The translations under genes were made by a program, and so were the position numbers. Under the pieces are notes generated by a model. It had not been told where the DNA came from, did no database searches, and was given only the letters and a program-made list of their open reading frames with translations. 64,000 bases of DNA from Burkholderiaceae bacterium (GTDB lineage: Bacteria; Pseudomonadota; Gammaproteobacteria; Burkholderiales; Burkholderiaceae_D), in assembly GCA_031291325.1 (NCBI GenBank), contig JARLJG010000051.1, positions 1 through 64,000 of the forward strand, read 5' to 3'. Of the stretch, positions 8,659 to 16,804 are shown in pieces. How positions within the stretch are numbered: the stretch's first letter is position 1; each line of letters begins with the position of its first letter.

Positions 8659-8843
8659 GCGTTGCGCCATTGCTTGCTGGCGGCAACGCGGGGGCAGGGC
8701 GGACAGCCACCGGCTGCCTTGGTCGACGTTGGACGCCGCTCGTGGCGAAGATTCATGCTTTCGCGCGTCGCCTCTTGTCTTTTTACCTACCAGATTTATG
8801 GGATGGCGGAAATACCGTAAGTAGCGCTTAATACAACTCAGGC

Positions 8844-9284
8844 ATGGACGCTTGGGGATTTTTAACGGATTGCAAGATGGAACCTGTACAACTTGCAGTG
8901 GGCCAGTTGCCGATCTTCAAGATCGATAACTTTTCGTCGCATCGTCATCGGCATTTTCAATGCGTGGTGGCCAATGGCGACATATTTCATCGCGTGTTCG
9001 ATACCAAGGCTTTTTACGAGACTTTCGGCTACACCAGGGAAATCTCTGCAATGCGGATCTCGCCCGACGAATATATCTGGGAAATCTTCACCCGCGCCGG
9101 CGCGCCGCGCTCGCGCACCTGCCTGCAGCGCTTGATCGTCCACTACCTGCGCGCGCATTCGCCCGAATTCAAGCAGCTCTATGGCAGCGTGGCGGACGGG
9201 CTGGCCGGCCAGTGCTGCCCGGACAAGATTTCCCCGGCACAGTTTTGCGCCGTTTGCTTCATGCATCCGAACGCGAGCCGGTGA
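8844..9284 (+). CDS. Hypothetical protein
   Basis: The protein has 146 aa and no signal peptide. Its C-terminal part is Cys-rich (CCPDK...FCAVCFMH) and could bind a metal, but the spacing matches no family known to me. The start is uncertain: an internal ATG at 8877 (MEPVQLAV) would remove eleven residues, and neither start has a strong ribosome-binding site. The gene is convergent with the AHSA1 gene at 9313. The function is unknown. Confidence 0.5.
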   Translation: MDAWGFLTDCKMEPVQLAVGQLPIFKIDNFSSHRHRHFQCVVANGDIFHRVFDTKAFYETFGYTREISAMRISPDEYIWEIFTRAGAPRSRTCLQRLIVHYLRAHSPEFKQLYGSVADGLAGQCCPDKISPAQFCAVCFMHPNASR

Positions 9285-9312
9285 TGCCGGCACGCTTCAA
9301 TCGACGCCCGCA

Positions 9313-10263
9313 CTAAGCCTTCAACGACGCACCCAGCGCATCGAGCAGGAAGCCGGAGCCCTGTTCGCGCGCGCCGGCGTCGTCGTAGCCGTCGAGAAAC
9401 GCTCCCTGCTCGGTCAAGACGAGACATGTCCCCGCGCCGGCCTGTTTCAGCTCGAAGGTCGCCAGCGACACCGATATCTTGCGCTCGTCCAGGTGCATCT
9501 CGTAGGCGTAGACGATGCGCTCGTCCGTTACCACATCGTAATAGAACGCGTCGAAGGTGCTGACGATGCCGCTCTCCCAGCGCCCCTTCACATGCTCGCG
9601 CCCGCCGGGGCGCACATCCATTTCGCGCGCCAGCAGCGCGCAGCCGCCGGCGAACCATTTGGCTTTCGCCTCCGGGTCGGTCAGCGCCTTGAATACTTGC
9701 GCGCGGGAAGCGTCGTAGGTGCGCTCGATGCGAAAGCTCGCATGCACCACCGAGCGCGCGGCAGGCGCTTGCAGCTTGATGCGCAACACTTCCTGCTGCA
9801 GTCGGTCCAGCGTCTGGCTCCAGCCCTGCTCGGCCCCTGCGATCATCTGCGCCGCCAGCGGCTGGTGCGGCGTGTAATGCTGCGTGACTTCCATGCGCGT
9901 CCTGCCGCCGGGCTGCTCGGCGAAGGTGACCACCGTATACGCGCGGAACAGGATGGCGTCGCGCGCGTCGACCGCGTGCATGTCGATCGCCAGGCGGCTG
10001 TGCGGCACGACCTCGACGAACTTGCCCTTGGTCCAGTGATCGGTTCCCTGCGGCGAGCGCATGCAGACCTGGAAGACGCCGTCGACCTTGAAATCGACGT
10101 TGGCCTCGGGCACGCTGTAGGTGGCCGGGCAAAACCAGTTGCGCAAGTGCTCGGACGAACTCCAGGCCTGGAACACCAGCGCGGGCGCAGCGGCGAAGGT
10201 GCGCGCCACCACCAGCGGCGCAGGCTGCGCGTGGGTAGGGATGTCATTTTTTGTCGACGGCAT
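9313..10263 (-). CDS. Tandem AHSA1/SRPBCC-domain protein
   Basis: The protein has 316 aa and two consecutive AHSA1 (Aha1 C-terminal-like, START/SRPBCC) domains: residues about 18-160 (VARTFAAAPALVFQAWSSSEHLRNWFCP) and 172-312 (IERTYDASRAQVFKALTDPEAKAKWFAG). Single-domain members usually run about 150 aa, so this is an internal duplication. These helix-grip folds bind hydrophobic ligands and commonly accompany ArsR-type repressors. Here the start codon lies inside the end of the arsR gene (20-bp overlap) behind a strong AGGAAGGAGA site, so translation is coupled. The ligand is unknown. Confidence 0.88.
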   Translation of the reverse strand: MPSTKNDIPTHAQPAPLVVARTFAAAPALVFQAWSSSEHLRNWFCPATYSVPEANVDFKVDGVFQVCMRSPQGTDHWTKGKFVEVVPHSRLAIDMHAVDARDAILFRAYTVVTFAEQPGGRTRMEVTQHYTPHQPLAAQMIAGAEQGWSQTLDRLQQEVLRIKLQAPAARSVVHASFRIERTYDASRAQVFKALTDPEAKAKWFAGGCALLAREMDVRPGGREHVKGRWESGIVSTFDAFYYDVVTDERIVYAYEMHLDERKISVSLATFELKQAGAGTCLVLTEQGAFLDGYDDAGAREQGSGFLLDALGASLKA

Positions 10264-10615
10264 GGCGTTCTCCTTCCTGTTTCACGGTTTCCAAATAATC
10301 GCCCAGCCGGTCGAGCCGATGTTCCCATTCGCTGCGGCGCAGGTTGATCCACTGCTCGGCTTCGCTAAGAGCCGCCGCTTCGATGCGGCAGGTGCGCACG
10401 CGGCCGATCTTTTCCGATCTCACTAGACCAGACCCCTCCAGCACCGCCAGATGCTGCATCACCGCCGACAGCGACATCGCCAGCGGCTGCGCCAGTTCGC
10501 CGACCGAAGCCGGCCCGCGCGCCAGACGCGTCACCATCGCCCGCCGCGCAGGGTCGGCCAGCGCTTGGAAGGTCTTGTCGAGAGTCTTGTCAAGTAAGGC
10601 TGATTGATTAAGCAT
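10244..10615 (-). CDS. ArsR-family winged-helix repressor
   Basis: The protein has 123 aa, typical of the small ArsR type: TFQALADPARRAMVTRLARGP, then SVGELAQPLAMSLSAVMQHLAVLEGSGLV (the recognition helix-turn-helix) and a wing (VRSEKIGRVRTCRIE). No Cys metal-binding motif is present, so it is unlikely to sense metals. The best-known relatives sit, as here, directly upstream of AHSA1 genes. It probably autoregulates the two-gene operon from the 170-bp region shared with the divergent Fur-controlled operon. Confidence 0.92.
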   Translation of the reverse strand: MLNQSALLDKTLDKTFQALADPARRAMVTRLARGPASVGELAQPLAMSLSAVMQHLAVLEGSGLVRSEKIGRVRTCRIEAAALSEAEQWINLRRSEWEHRLDRLGDYLETVKQEGERHAVDKK

Positions 10616-10715
10616 GTGCTTAAGTATAGCGAGTAAAAATAGTTAAGCAAGTGCTTTATCGTTGCATTCGATCGTAATGACAACAGGCTTGAAAGTATTG
10701 CTTTACATATTGAAT

Positions 10716-10734
10716 GCGAATGATTATCATTTGT
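10716..10734 (+). promoter_or_regulatory. Fur box upstream of the iron-uptake operon
   Basis: The 19-mer GCGAATGATTATCATTTGT matches the classical Fur consensus (GATAATGATAATCATTATC) at 13 of 19 positions, with the AATGAT/ATCATT core intact. It lies 53 bp upstream of the cupredoxin start, in the divergent region with arsR. It supports iron-responsive repression of the downstream cupredoxin, barrel and FTR1 genes. Confidence 0.7.
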
Positions 10735-10786
10735 ATGAAGAATTGCTGTTAGACATCCCAATATGACCGAACAGGAGAAATCGTCG

Positions 10787-11128
10787 ATGAAAAAGTCCAT
10801 GAAAAGCGCAGTGGTTTATGTGGCAGCGTTATCCGCCTGCCTGCTGTTTTCCACGCTCGCCCACGCGGAAGACTACGTGCTGACGTTGAAGAACAATCAG
10901 TTCTCGCCCAAAGTGCTGACCGTGCCCGCCGGACAGAAAATCAAGATCACGATCAAGAATCAGGATGCGACGCCTGCCGAATTCGAGAGCAGCGATTTGA
11001 ATCGGGAAAAGGTGGTCGCCCCCAACAGCGAAATCGTCGTCTTCGTCGGGCCGCTCAATCCCGGCAGCTATGGCTTTTTCGACGATTTTCATCGCGATAC
11101 GACCACCGGCGTCATCGTCGCCAAATAG
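10787..11128 (+). CDS. Periplasmic cupredoxin of an FTR1-type iron uptake system (FtrB-like)
   Basis: The protein has 113 aa. The ATG at 10787 has AGGAG at 10773-10777; an earlier ATG at 10763 is less well placed. A Sec signal peptide ends at AHA, followed by a cupredoxin_1 fold (YVLTLKNNQFSPKVLTVPAGQKIKITIKNQD...) with the SDLNREKVV and YGFFDDFH segments seen in FtrB- and EfeO-N-type proteins. FtrB oxidises ferrous iron or helps deliver it to the FTR1 permease in the periplasm. It is first in a Fur-boxed operon whose third gene is FTR1. The usual P19 (FtrA) and ferredoxin (FtrD) partners are missing here. Confidence 0.85.
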   Translation: MKKSMKSAVVYVAALSACLLFSTLAHAEDYVLTLKNNQFSPKVLTVPAGQKIKITIKNQDATPAEFESSDLNREKVVAPNSEIVVFVGPLNPGSYGFFDDFHRDTTTGVIVAK

Positions 11129-11188
11129 CAGGGAAATTCCCGCGTGGCGGGAATCATGAGTGTTTACGGAGTACGGAGAATTCTTTTT

Positions 11189-11968
11189 ATGTTTTTAACC
11201 AATATCACGGCTCTGCGCCGACATGCCGTCGTCGGTGCGGGATTTCTCTCCCTGGCTTGCGCCACGGCGCATAGCATGGCCGACGAAATCTATACGCCGA
11301 ATGCGGAGTACAAGGAATTTTCGCTGGAGTACAGCGGCTCCCACACCTTCGACCGCAGCCCCGATAAAAATGGCGCGCAGGAAAACGAATTTTCGCTGGA
11401 AGTCGGCGTCACGCCGCGCCTGACGCTGGAAGCCAGCGGCATCACCTCCAAGGACCCTGGCGGCAGCACGCAATTGGCCGCGCGCGAAGTGGAAGGGCGC
11501 TACCAGTTCTTCGAGACCGGCGAAGAATGGCTCGATGCCGGCATGCTGGTCGCCTACGACTTTTCCGCCCAAGCCGGCACGCCGGATTCGCTGGAAGTCA
11601 AGTTGCTGCTGCAAAAGGATGTCGGTCTGTTTACCAACACCGCCAATATCGGCTTTACGCAAAATGTCGGCAAGTATTCGGAGCACACCGGCGGCCCGGA
11701 TTATGTGTTCCTCTGGAATACCCGCTATCGCTACAGCGCGGCATTTCAACCCGGCATCGAACTGCAAAGCGATCTGGGCCAGGCGCATCAACTCGGCAGC
11801 TTCAACCAGCAAGAGCATTACCTCGGGCCGGCAGTCTGGGGCAAACTGTTCGGGCCGCTGCCGCTGGGCCAGGCCGTCAAGTATCAGGTGGCTTACCTGT
11901 TCGGCGCCAGCGACGTTGCGGCGCGCGGCTTCTTCCGGGCCTTGGTCGAATATGAAATGCACTATTAA
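11189..11968 (+). CDS. Exported beta-barrel-like protein in the iron operon
   Basis: The protein has 259 aa from the ATG at 11189, with CGGAG about ten bases upstream; the frame extends upstream without a good start. A signal sequence (residues 1-32, ending near HSMADE) is followed by alternating amphipathic strands rich in aromatic and acidic residues and a terminal ALVEYEMHY, typical of outer-membrane barrels that end in an aromatic residue. It resembles the uncharacterised transporter-like barrel proteins seen beside some metal systems, but I do not recognise a precise family. Placement between the cupredoxin and FTR1 genes suggests a role in iron passage across the outer membrane, which is inference. 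Confidence 0.72.
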   Translation: MFLTNITALRRHAVVGAGFLSLACATAHSMADEIYTPNAEYKEFSLEYSGSHTFDRSPDKNGAQENEFSLEVGVTPRLTLEASGITSKDPGGSTQLAAREVEGRYQFFETGEEWLDAGMLVAYDFSAQAGTPDSLEVKLLLQKDVGLFTNTANIGFTQNVGKYSEHTGGPDYVFLWNTRYRYSAAFQPGIELQSDLGQAHQLGSFNQQEHYLGPAVWGKLFGPLPLGQAVKYQVAYLFGASDVAARGFFRALVEYEMHY

Positions 11969-11984
11969 GCGTTCATCTGGGTAT

Positions 11985-12240
11985 TTTGTGGGTAAAGAGA
12001 CCGATTCGCGCAAGTTCGGAAAAAGCCCGTTGTTCCCGCGTGGGCGCTGGTCATTACCCACAAGTGCATGCAAGGGCCACACTCCTCTCTGCCCGCTTGC
12101 GGGAGAGAGGTCGGGAGAGAGGGTTTGTCAACCGCATAAAAACCCTCTCCCCTACCCCCTCTCCCGCAAGCGGGCAGAGGGGAATGCGGCGCCACCACTT
12201 GTGGGTAATGACCAGCGCCCACGCGGGAACGACGGGGATG
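11985..12240. repeat. Large imperfect palindrome within the iron operon
   Basis: Outer arms at 12026-12066 and 12196-12236 match as inverted repeats at 40 of 41 positions. A second, inner pair of GC-rich arms (around 12084-12108 and 12158-12182, CCCGC-TTGCGGGAGAG type) would extend the stem. The left part (11985-12066) is also similar to 13658-13740, so this is a dispersed element. It separates the barrel gene from FTR1 and in RNA would make a very long hairpin. Confidence 0.7.
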
Positions 12241-12315
12241 ATTTTTGCTAAACCCATGTGAAAACGTGCCTTGACGCACGAAGAAACCGGAAAAACCTTT
12301 TTAAGTGAGACCAAC

Positions 12316-13149
12316 ATGCTGGCGACCCTGATTATCGTATTTCGCGAAGTGATTGAAGCCGGCCTGGTGATCGGCATCGTGCTGGCCGCCACCCGTGGCG
12401 TGCCGCGTCGCGGCCTGTGGGTCGGCGGCGGCGTGCTGGGCGGCGTCGCCGGGGCTTGCCTGGTGGCGGTCTTCACCGATGCGATTGCCAACCTGATGGA
12501 AGGCGCCGGGCAAGAAGTGTTCAACGCCGCCGTCATGGCCGTCGCCGTCTGCATGCTGACCGGCCACAATGTCTGGATGGCGCGCGAAGGCCGCCATATC
12601 GCGCAGGAGATGCAGACGCTGGGGCGCGACGTAACGAGCGGGCAGCGCTCGCTGCTGGCGCTGGCCATCGTGGTCAGCGTCGCCGTGTTGCGCGAAGGAT
12701 CGGAAATCGTGCTGTTCCTGTATGGCATTTCGCTGTCGGCGGGCAGCAGCGCGATGTCGATGTTCGCCGGCGGCGCGGTCGGCCTGGCGCTGGGCGCGGT
12801 CATCAGCGCGGCCATGTATTCCGGCCTGATGCGCATTCCGACGCGCCACCTGTTCGCGGTGACGAGCTGGCTGATCGCGCTCCTGGCGGCGGGATTGGCG
12901 TCGCAGGCCATCGTGTTCCTGCAGCAGGCAGGCCTGGTCACGATCCTCGCCCACGTGGTGTGGGACACCTCCGGCGTGCTGTCCGACGGCAGCCTGGCCG
13001 GCAAGGCCTTGCATACGCTGGTCGGCTACGCCGATCGCCCCACCGGCATCCAACTACTGGTCTATGTTGCCACGCTGGCGACGATTTTTACCCTGATGCG
13101 CTTGTTCGGCCATGCCGACCCTGCGCCGGCAGCCAAACAAGCCGGCTAG
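12316..13149 (+). CDS. FTR1-family iron permease
   Basis: The protein has 277 aa and about seven hydrophobic helices. Both diagnostic REXXE motifs are present: REVIE at residues 10-14 in TM1 and REGSE at 126-130 in TM4, the acidic residues that move ferric iron. The ATG at 12316 was chosen because the first transmembrane helix starts there; upstream in-frame TTG codons lack support. Family members (FtrC, EfeU) import iron across the inner membrane with a periplasmic oxidase. Here the partner is the cupredoxin two genes upstream. It is likely Fur-controlled through the box at 10716, although a 210-bp palindrome interrupts the operon. Confidence 0.93.
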   Translation: MLATLIIVFREVIEAGLVIGIVLAATRGVPRRGLWVGGGVLGGVAGACLVAVFTDAIANLMEGAGQEVFNAAVMAVAVCMLTGHNVWMAREGRHIAQEMQTLGRDVTSGQRSLLALAIVVSVAVLREGSEIVLFLYGISLSAGSSAMSMFAGGAVGLALGAVISAAMYSGLMRIPTRHLFAVTSWLIALLAAGLASQAIVFLQQAGLVTILAHVVWDTSGVLSDGSLAGKALHTLVGYADRPTGIQLLVYVATLATIFTLMRLFGHADPAPAAKQAG

Positions 13150-13206
13150 AACTTTTCGCCACATGCGTCGGCCTGCCGGTAAAATACAGCCGGACAGGAG
13201 ACGATC

Positions 13207-13497
13207 ATGGAAATGAAACGCATCAACGCCGGCAAGCTGCGCGCCATCGGCTACGAGCCGCGCGAGCGCATCTTGCGGGTCGAACTCGACGACGGCAGCG
13301 CCATCGAATACAGCGGCGTCGGCAACGAAGTCTGGCGCCGGCTCTCGACCTCGGGCGCGGCCTGGAGCTACTACCGCGACAACATCGAAGAAGAATTCAC
13401 CAGCCGCCGGGCCGCCGCCACGGTCGCTGCGGAGAAGAAGAAATCCAATCCGCTGGACGATTTGTTCAAGGCTCCCGGCGACGACGCCGACAACTAA
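13207..13497 (+). CDS. KTSC-domain protein
   Basis: The protein has 96 aa with a strong AGGAGA ribosome-binding site. Residues 5-65 match the KTSC domain pattern (LRAIGYEPRERILRVELDDGSAIEYSGVGNEVWRRL...YYRDNIEEEF), although the name-giving KTSC tetrapeptide is not conserved. The tail is acidic and disordered. KTSC domains are small, widespread and functionally uncharacterised, sometimes fused to lysyl-tRNA-synthetase-like or phage proteins. It lies downstream of FTR1 but with its own leader, so membership of the iron operon is doubtful. Confidence 0.8.
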   Translation: MEMKRINAGKLRAIGYEPRERILRVELDDGSAIEYSGVGNEVWRRLSTSGAAWSYYRDNIEEEFTSRRAAATVAAEKKKSNPLDDLFKAPGDDADN

Positions 13498-13657
13498 GGC
13501 GCGACACCACCACGGCGTCGCACACCCGATGCCAAACCTGACCCGCGCGGCGGCAAGCGGCGCGCGGCGCAACTTCATCGCGGCAAGAAATCGCGCCATG
13601 GTTTCGACGATAGTGATATTTCATGAACGATCGATTTAAAAAAGGTTGTTCCGACTT

Positions 13658-13800
13658 TTCTGTGGGTAAGGAAACGCGTTCGCGCAAGTTATGCAAAAAC
13701 CTCGTCGTTTCGGCGAAGGCGCTAATCGTTACCCACATCTTGAAGTGGCGGACGTCACCCCTCGCCCGCAGGCGGGAGAGGGGCGGGGCGGGCCGCGTAG
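13658..13800. repeat. Second copy of the dispersed palindromic element
   Basis: The segment from TGTGGGTAAGG to CGTTACCCAC is recognisably related to 11985-12066. It is followed by a CCCTCGCCCGCAGGCGGGAG hairpin that recurs around 62170. It lies in an 840-bp gene-free stretch (13498-14335) made almost entirely of repeats. Confidence 0.55.
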
Positions 13801-13817
13801 GCTGAGGGAGTATGCCA

Positions 13818-14092
13818 AGCGCGTAGGTTGGGCTGACGCTTCACCAGCCCAACATCTTCCGTTAGCAAGATCACGACAAAAGTCGTTGCGTGTCCCGCTG
13901 GCAGTCCGTTCGAGATTGCCTTGACTTTGGTTGCAGCGCGTAGGTTGGGCTGACGCTTCACCAGCCCAACATCTTCCGTTAGCAAGATCACGACAAAAAG
14001 TCGTTACGTGTCCCGCTGGCAGTCCGTTCGAGATTGCCTTGACTTTGGCTGCAGATTGTTGGGCTGGTGAAGCGTCAGCCCAACCTACGATA
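13818..14092. repeat. Tandem 117-bp REP units closed by an inverted REP
   Basis: Two direct copies (13818-13934 and 13935-14052) differ by a few substitutions and one inserted A. Each begins with a GTAG-headed palindrome (13823-13853 and 13940-13970) whose arms are TTGGGCT and AGCCCAA. A third palindrome in opposite orientation (14058-14088) closes the array. This fits a REPIN-like pair in which the left half plus its spacer was duplicated. Confidence 0.75.
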
Positions 14093-14186
14093 CTTTCCCG
14101 CGAAGGCGGGAATCCATGGATACGATACTAATGATTGCTTGAAATCACCAGGTTCCGATATTTTTGAGCAATGGAAAGCCGGCGAA

Positions 14187-14204
14187 CCTGTCAAAGTTAA
14201 CAGG
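14187..14204. promoter_or_regulatory. CTGTCAA-type palindrome upstream of the CBS gene
   Basis: The imperfect palindrome CCTGTCAAAGTTAACAGG lies 132 bp before the CBS-domain gene. Closely related palindromes are at 25636-25653 and 53693-53710. It may be an operator for a shared regulator; identity unknown. Confidence 0.35.
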
Positions 14205-14335
14205 TATCGATTGGTTCAATCATCGACTAAGGTTTACCGTGGGCGCTTATCGTTGTCAAGATGGGCGTGCAATGCGCAAGAGCCTCGTTCCGAATTGTCG
14301 ACCGCAGGGTGGCGCATCAAACAAAGGAGACAATC

Positions 14336-14788
14336 ATGGAAATTCCGATATCCGCACTGATGACAAAGCTGATATGGGCGGTCAATTCCGAGGATACGAT
14401 CGATAAGGTGGACCGGTTTTTGACCTTGCACAAATTGTCGGCTGCGCCTGTGGTGGATCAGGCCGGCGCGCTCTTTGGAATCATTAGTTCGCACGATTTG
14501 TTGCACTTCTTCTCGACAAAGAGGAATCCAAGGGCTGTTCGGGCCTGGGAGCTATGCACCTATCGGCCCACCTCGGTCGGCCCCGACACGCCAGTCTCGG
14601 CGGTGGCCGGCAAGATGCTGGAGAACAAAATCCATCATCTTCTGATAGTCGAGGACGGAAAGTTGATCGGGATCGTATCGGCGTTGGATTTCGTGCGGCA
14701 ATGCATCCCGGAGCTAGCCAAAGGTGGCGAGATCGAACACCAAGAGCTTGTAACGCCGCGCTACCCAACCGATTATGAAATTTGGTAG
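14336..14788 (+). CDS. CBS-domain-pair protein
   Basis: The protein has 150 aa and an AAAGGAGA ribosome-binding site. It consists of a tandem CBS (Bateman) module: CBS1 about residues 5-60 (LTLHKLSAAPVVDQAGALFGIISSHDLLHF) and CBS2 about 75-130 (KMLENKIHHLLIVEDGKLIGIVSALDFV). Such stand-alone pairs bind adenine nucleotides and act as energy sensors for a partner protein. No partner is adjacent: repeats flank the gene on both sides. Confidence 0.92.
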   Translation: MEIPISALMTKLIWAVNSEDTIDKVDRFLTLHKLSAAPVVDQAGALFGIISSHDLLHFFSTKRNPRAVRAWELCTYRPTSVGPDTPVSAVAGKMLENKIHHLLIVEDGKLIGIVSALDFVRQCIPELAKGGEIEHQELVTPRYPTDYEIW

Positions 14789-14789
14789 T

Positions 14790-14946
14790 GGTTCAGCGCG
14801 TCGGGCTAACGCTGCTGCATCAGCCCAACATCTGCCGTTCGCAACATCATGGCGAGCATTCGTTAGCTGCTCCATTCGCGGGACTTTCGCATCCGGCTTG
14901 TGTTGACCTGCCGCTTGTTGGGCTGGTGAGGCTAGCCCAACCTACG
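14790..14946. repeat. REPIN-like pair, TTGGGCT family
   Basis: A degenerate left palindrome (about 14797-14828; GTAG changed to GTCG) and an intact inverted right palindrome (14917-14945, ending CCTAC) flank a spacer of about 90 bp between the CBS and GST genes. Confidence 0.65.
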
Positions 14947-15059
14947 ACTGCGCATCCTGCACGCAGAATCACGACGGCAGCACTCGTCTGCCGTGTTCGC
15001 CATAGCTTGCTATACTTGCGCATCGTCACGCCGCACCCTATACCTACAAGGAGACTGTC

Positions 15060-15719
15060 ATGCTCAAGCTACAAGGATTTGCCGCCAGCAATTATTTCAA
15101 CATGGTGCATCTGGCGCTGCTCGAAAAGGGCGTGGAATTCGAGGTCGTTACCGCCTATCCCGACGGCAGCCCGGAATTTCTGTCGCATAGTCCGCGCGGC
15201 AAGGTGCCGTTTTTGCAGACCGAGCACGGCTACATCAACGAGACCGGTGCGATTCTCGATTATCTGGAGGAGAGCCAGGGCGGGCGGCCCTTGCTGCCGG
15301 CAGAGCCGTTTGCGCGCGCCCAGGTGCGCGCCTTGATGCGGGAGATCGAGTTGTATATCGAATTGCCGGCGCGCCTGTGCTATGGCGAAGCGTTTTTCGG
15401 CGCCGCCGTGCCGGAAGCCATCCGGGCCAAGGCCGAGGTCGAATTGCGCGCCGGTCTTGCCACCTTGAAGCGCCACGCCAAGTTTGCGCCCTACGTGGCT
15501 GGCGGCAGCTTCTCGCTGGCCGACATCTACTTTTTCTACAGCGTCGGCCTGGCCGCCAAGGTCGCGCAAAAACTGTTCCAGTTCGATCCGCTGGAAGACT
15601 TGCCGCCGGCGCGCGCCTTGCTGCAACTGCTGGGCGACAATCCGCACGTGCAGCAACTCGCCGCCGAGCGCGAGCGCAAGATGCCGGAATTCATCGCCTA
15701 TGTGCAGTCGAAACGGTAG
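15060..15719 (+). CDS. Glutathione S-transferase family protein
   Basis: The protein has 219 aa behind AAGGAGA. The N-terminal thioredoxin-like domain (residues 1-77) has ASNYFNMVHLALLEKGVEFE, the cis-Pro motif GKVPFL and the glutathione-binding ETGAILDYLE. The C-terminal helical domain has the FSLADIYFFY N-capping motif. It is a soluble cytoplasmic transferase or isomerase that uses glutathione; the substrate cannot be predicted. It is convergent with the LysR gene at 15780. Confidence 0.92.
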   Translation: MLKLQGFAASNYFNMVHLALLEKGVEFEVVTAYPDGSPEFLSHSPRGKVPFLQTEHGYINETGAILDYLEESQGGRPLLPAEPFARAQVRALMREIELYIELPARLCYGEAFFGAAVPEAIRAKAEVELRAGLATLKRHAKFAPYVAGGSFSLADIYFFYSVGLAAKVAQKLFQFDPLEDLPPARALLQLLGDNPHVQQLAAERERKMPEFIAYVQSKR

Positions 15720-15745
15720 CCGCAGCGGGCGCAACGGCGGTTCGT

Positions 15746-15767
15746 CCCGCCGATTCGACACGGCGGG
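15746..15767. terminator. GC-rich hairpin between convergent genes
   Basis: CCCGCCG (15746-15752) pairs with CGGCGGG (15761-15767) across an 8-nt loop. It lies between the ends of the GST gene and the LysR gene and is probably a shared terminator, although no clear T-run follows. Confidence 0.4.
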
Positions 15768-15779
15768 AGCCGCAACGCT

Positions 15780-16691
15780 TCATTTGTTGGCGGCAGCGCC
15801 CGGATTGGTCAACTGCTGCACCAGGTCGCGCGCGTGCGGCGGCAACGCCTCGTCTTGACGCACGCACAGGGCCAGGTGTCGCGTCGCCCAATTGTCTGCC
15901 AATCGAATCGACCTGATCGCCATCGAGCGCCGGCACTTTCCGGCTGCGGCTTCCGGCACGATGCCGATGCCCACGCTATGTTCCACCATTTGGCAGACGC
16001 CTTCAAAAGTGCGCATGCGGACCCGAAATGACAGCGGATGTCCGGCGCGCTCCGCGTGTTCGCACAGATAGTCTTGCAGCGGGCTGCCTGCACTGAGCCC
16101 GACGAAGTCGTGCTCGACGATATCCCGAAACGCGATGCGCCTGTGGGCGGCCAGCGGGCTGTCCTTCGGGACCACCAGCACCAGGCGGTCGACGGCAAAG
16201 GGCGATAGCTGCAAGCTGCCGCGATCGATGGCGTCGGAGACGATGCCGATGTCGGCAGCGCCGCTGGATACGGCCTTGACGATTTCGACGCTCGATCTTT
16301 CCTTCAAATTCACGTAGACGTTCGGCCTGCTGGCGAGAAACGGCGCAAGCGCCGCCGGCAGGAACTCGGTCATCGCGGCAGTGTTTGCCCATAGGCGAAT
16401 GTGCGTCTTGAGGCCGGTGGAATATTCGCCCAGCTCGCCGCGCATTTGTTCGATTTGAAGCAGCACCAGTCGCGCATGATGGGCCAGCGTTTCACCGGCA
16501 GGCGTAGGCAGGACGCCACGCCGACTGCGTTCCAGCAGCGGCAAGCCGATGATCTCTTCCATGCCGCGCAGCCGGGCGCTGGCCGAAGGCAGCGCCAGAT
16601 TCGCCTGCGCCGCGCCGTGCGTAATGCTGCCCGCCTCGACGACGAGGAGGAAAAGGCGAAGGTCGGTCAGATCGAAGCGCATGGAGTCCAT
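15780..16691 (-). CDS. LysR-family transcriptional regulator
   Basis: The protein has 303 aa with an N-terminal winged helix (residues 4-65: DLRLFLLVVEAGSITHGAAQANLALPSASARLRGMEE) and a LysR substrate-binding domain (about 90-295). It is divergent from the TSUP exporter at 16805 with a 113-bp shared region, the classical arrangement for a LysR controlling its neighbour. The inducer is unknown; a sulfonate or organosulfur metabolite would fit the TSUP partner, but this is inference. Confidence 0.93.
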   Translation of the reverse strand: MDSMRFDLTDLRLFLLVVEAGSITHGAAQANLALPSASARLRGMEEIIGLPLLERSRRGVLPTPAGETLAHHARLVLLQIEQMRGELGEYSTGLKTHIRLWANTAAMTEFLPAALAPFLASRPNVYVNLKERSSVEIVKAVSSGAADIGIVSDAIDRGSLQLSPFAVDRLVLVVPKDSPLAAHRRIAFRDIVEHDFVGLSAGSPLQDYLCEHAERAGHPLSFRVRMRTFEGVCQMVEHSVGIGIVPEAAAGKCRRSMAIRSIRLADNWATRHLALCVRQDEALPPHARDLVQQLTNPGAAANK

Positions 16692-16804
16692 TCTAGCAGC
16701 CGATCAGCCTTCGTCAAAGCCTTAGGCTGGCTACGCTTCTTCCGCATTGCGCGGGGCCTGCGGAAGGGCAAAACTACCCGCACTACTATTTCCGGCTGCT
16801 TTCC

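Noticed and set aside
6910..8670. A 586-codon open frame antisense to the ankyrin gene
   Set aside because: Shadow of regular ankyrin codons, without any family-like sequence or ribosome-binding site.
13818..14092. CRISPR-like array
   Set aside because: Only two direct units of 117 bp with internal palindromes and no short regular repeat-spacer pattern; no cas genes nearby.
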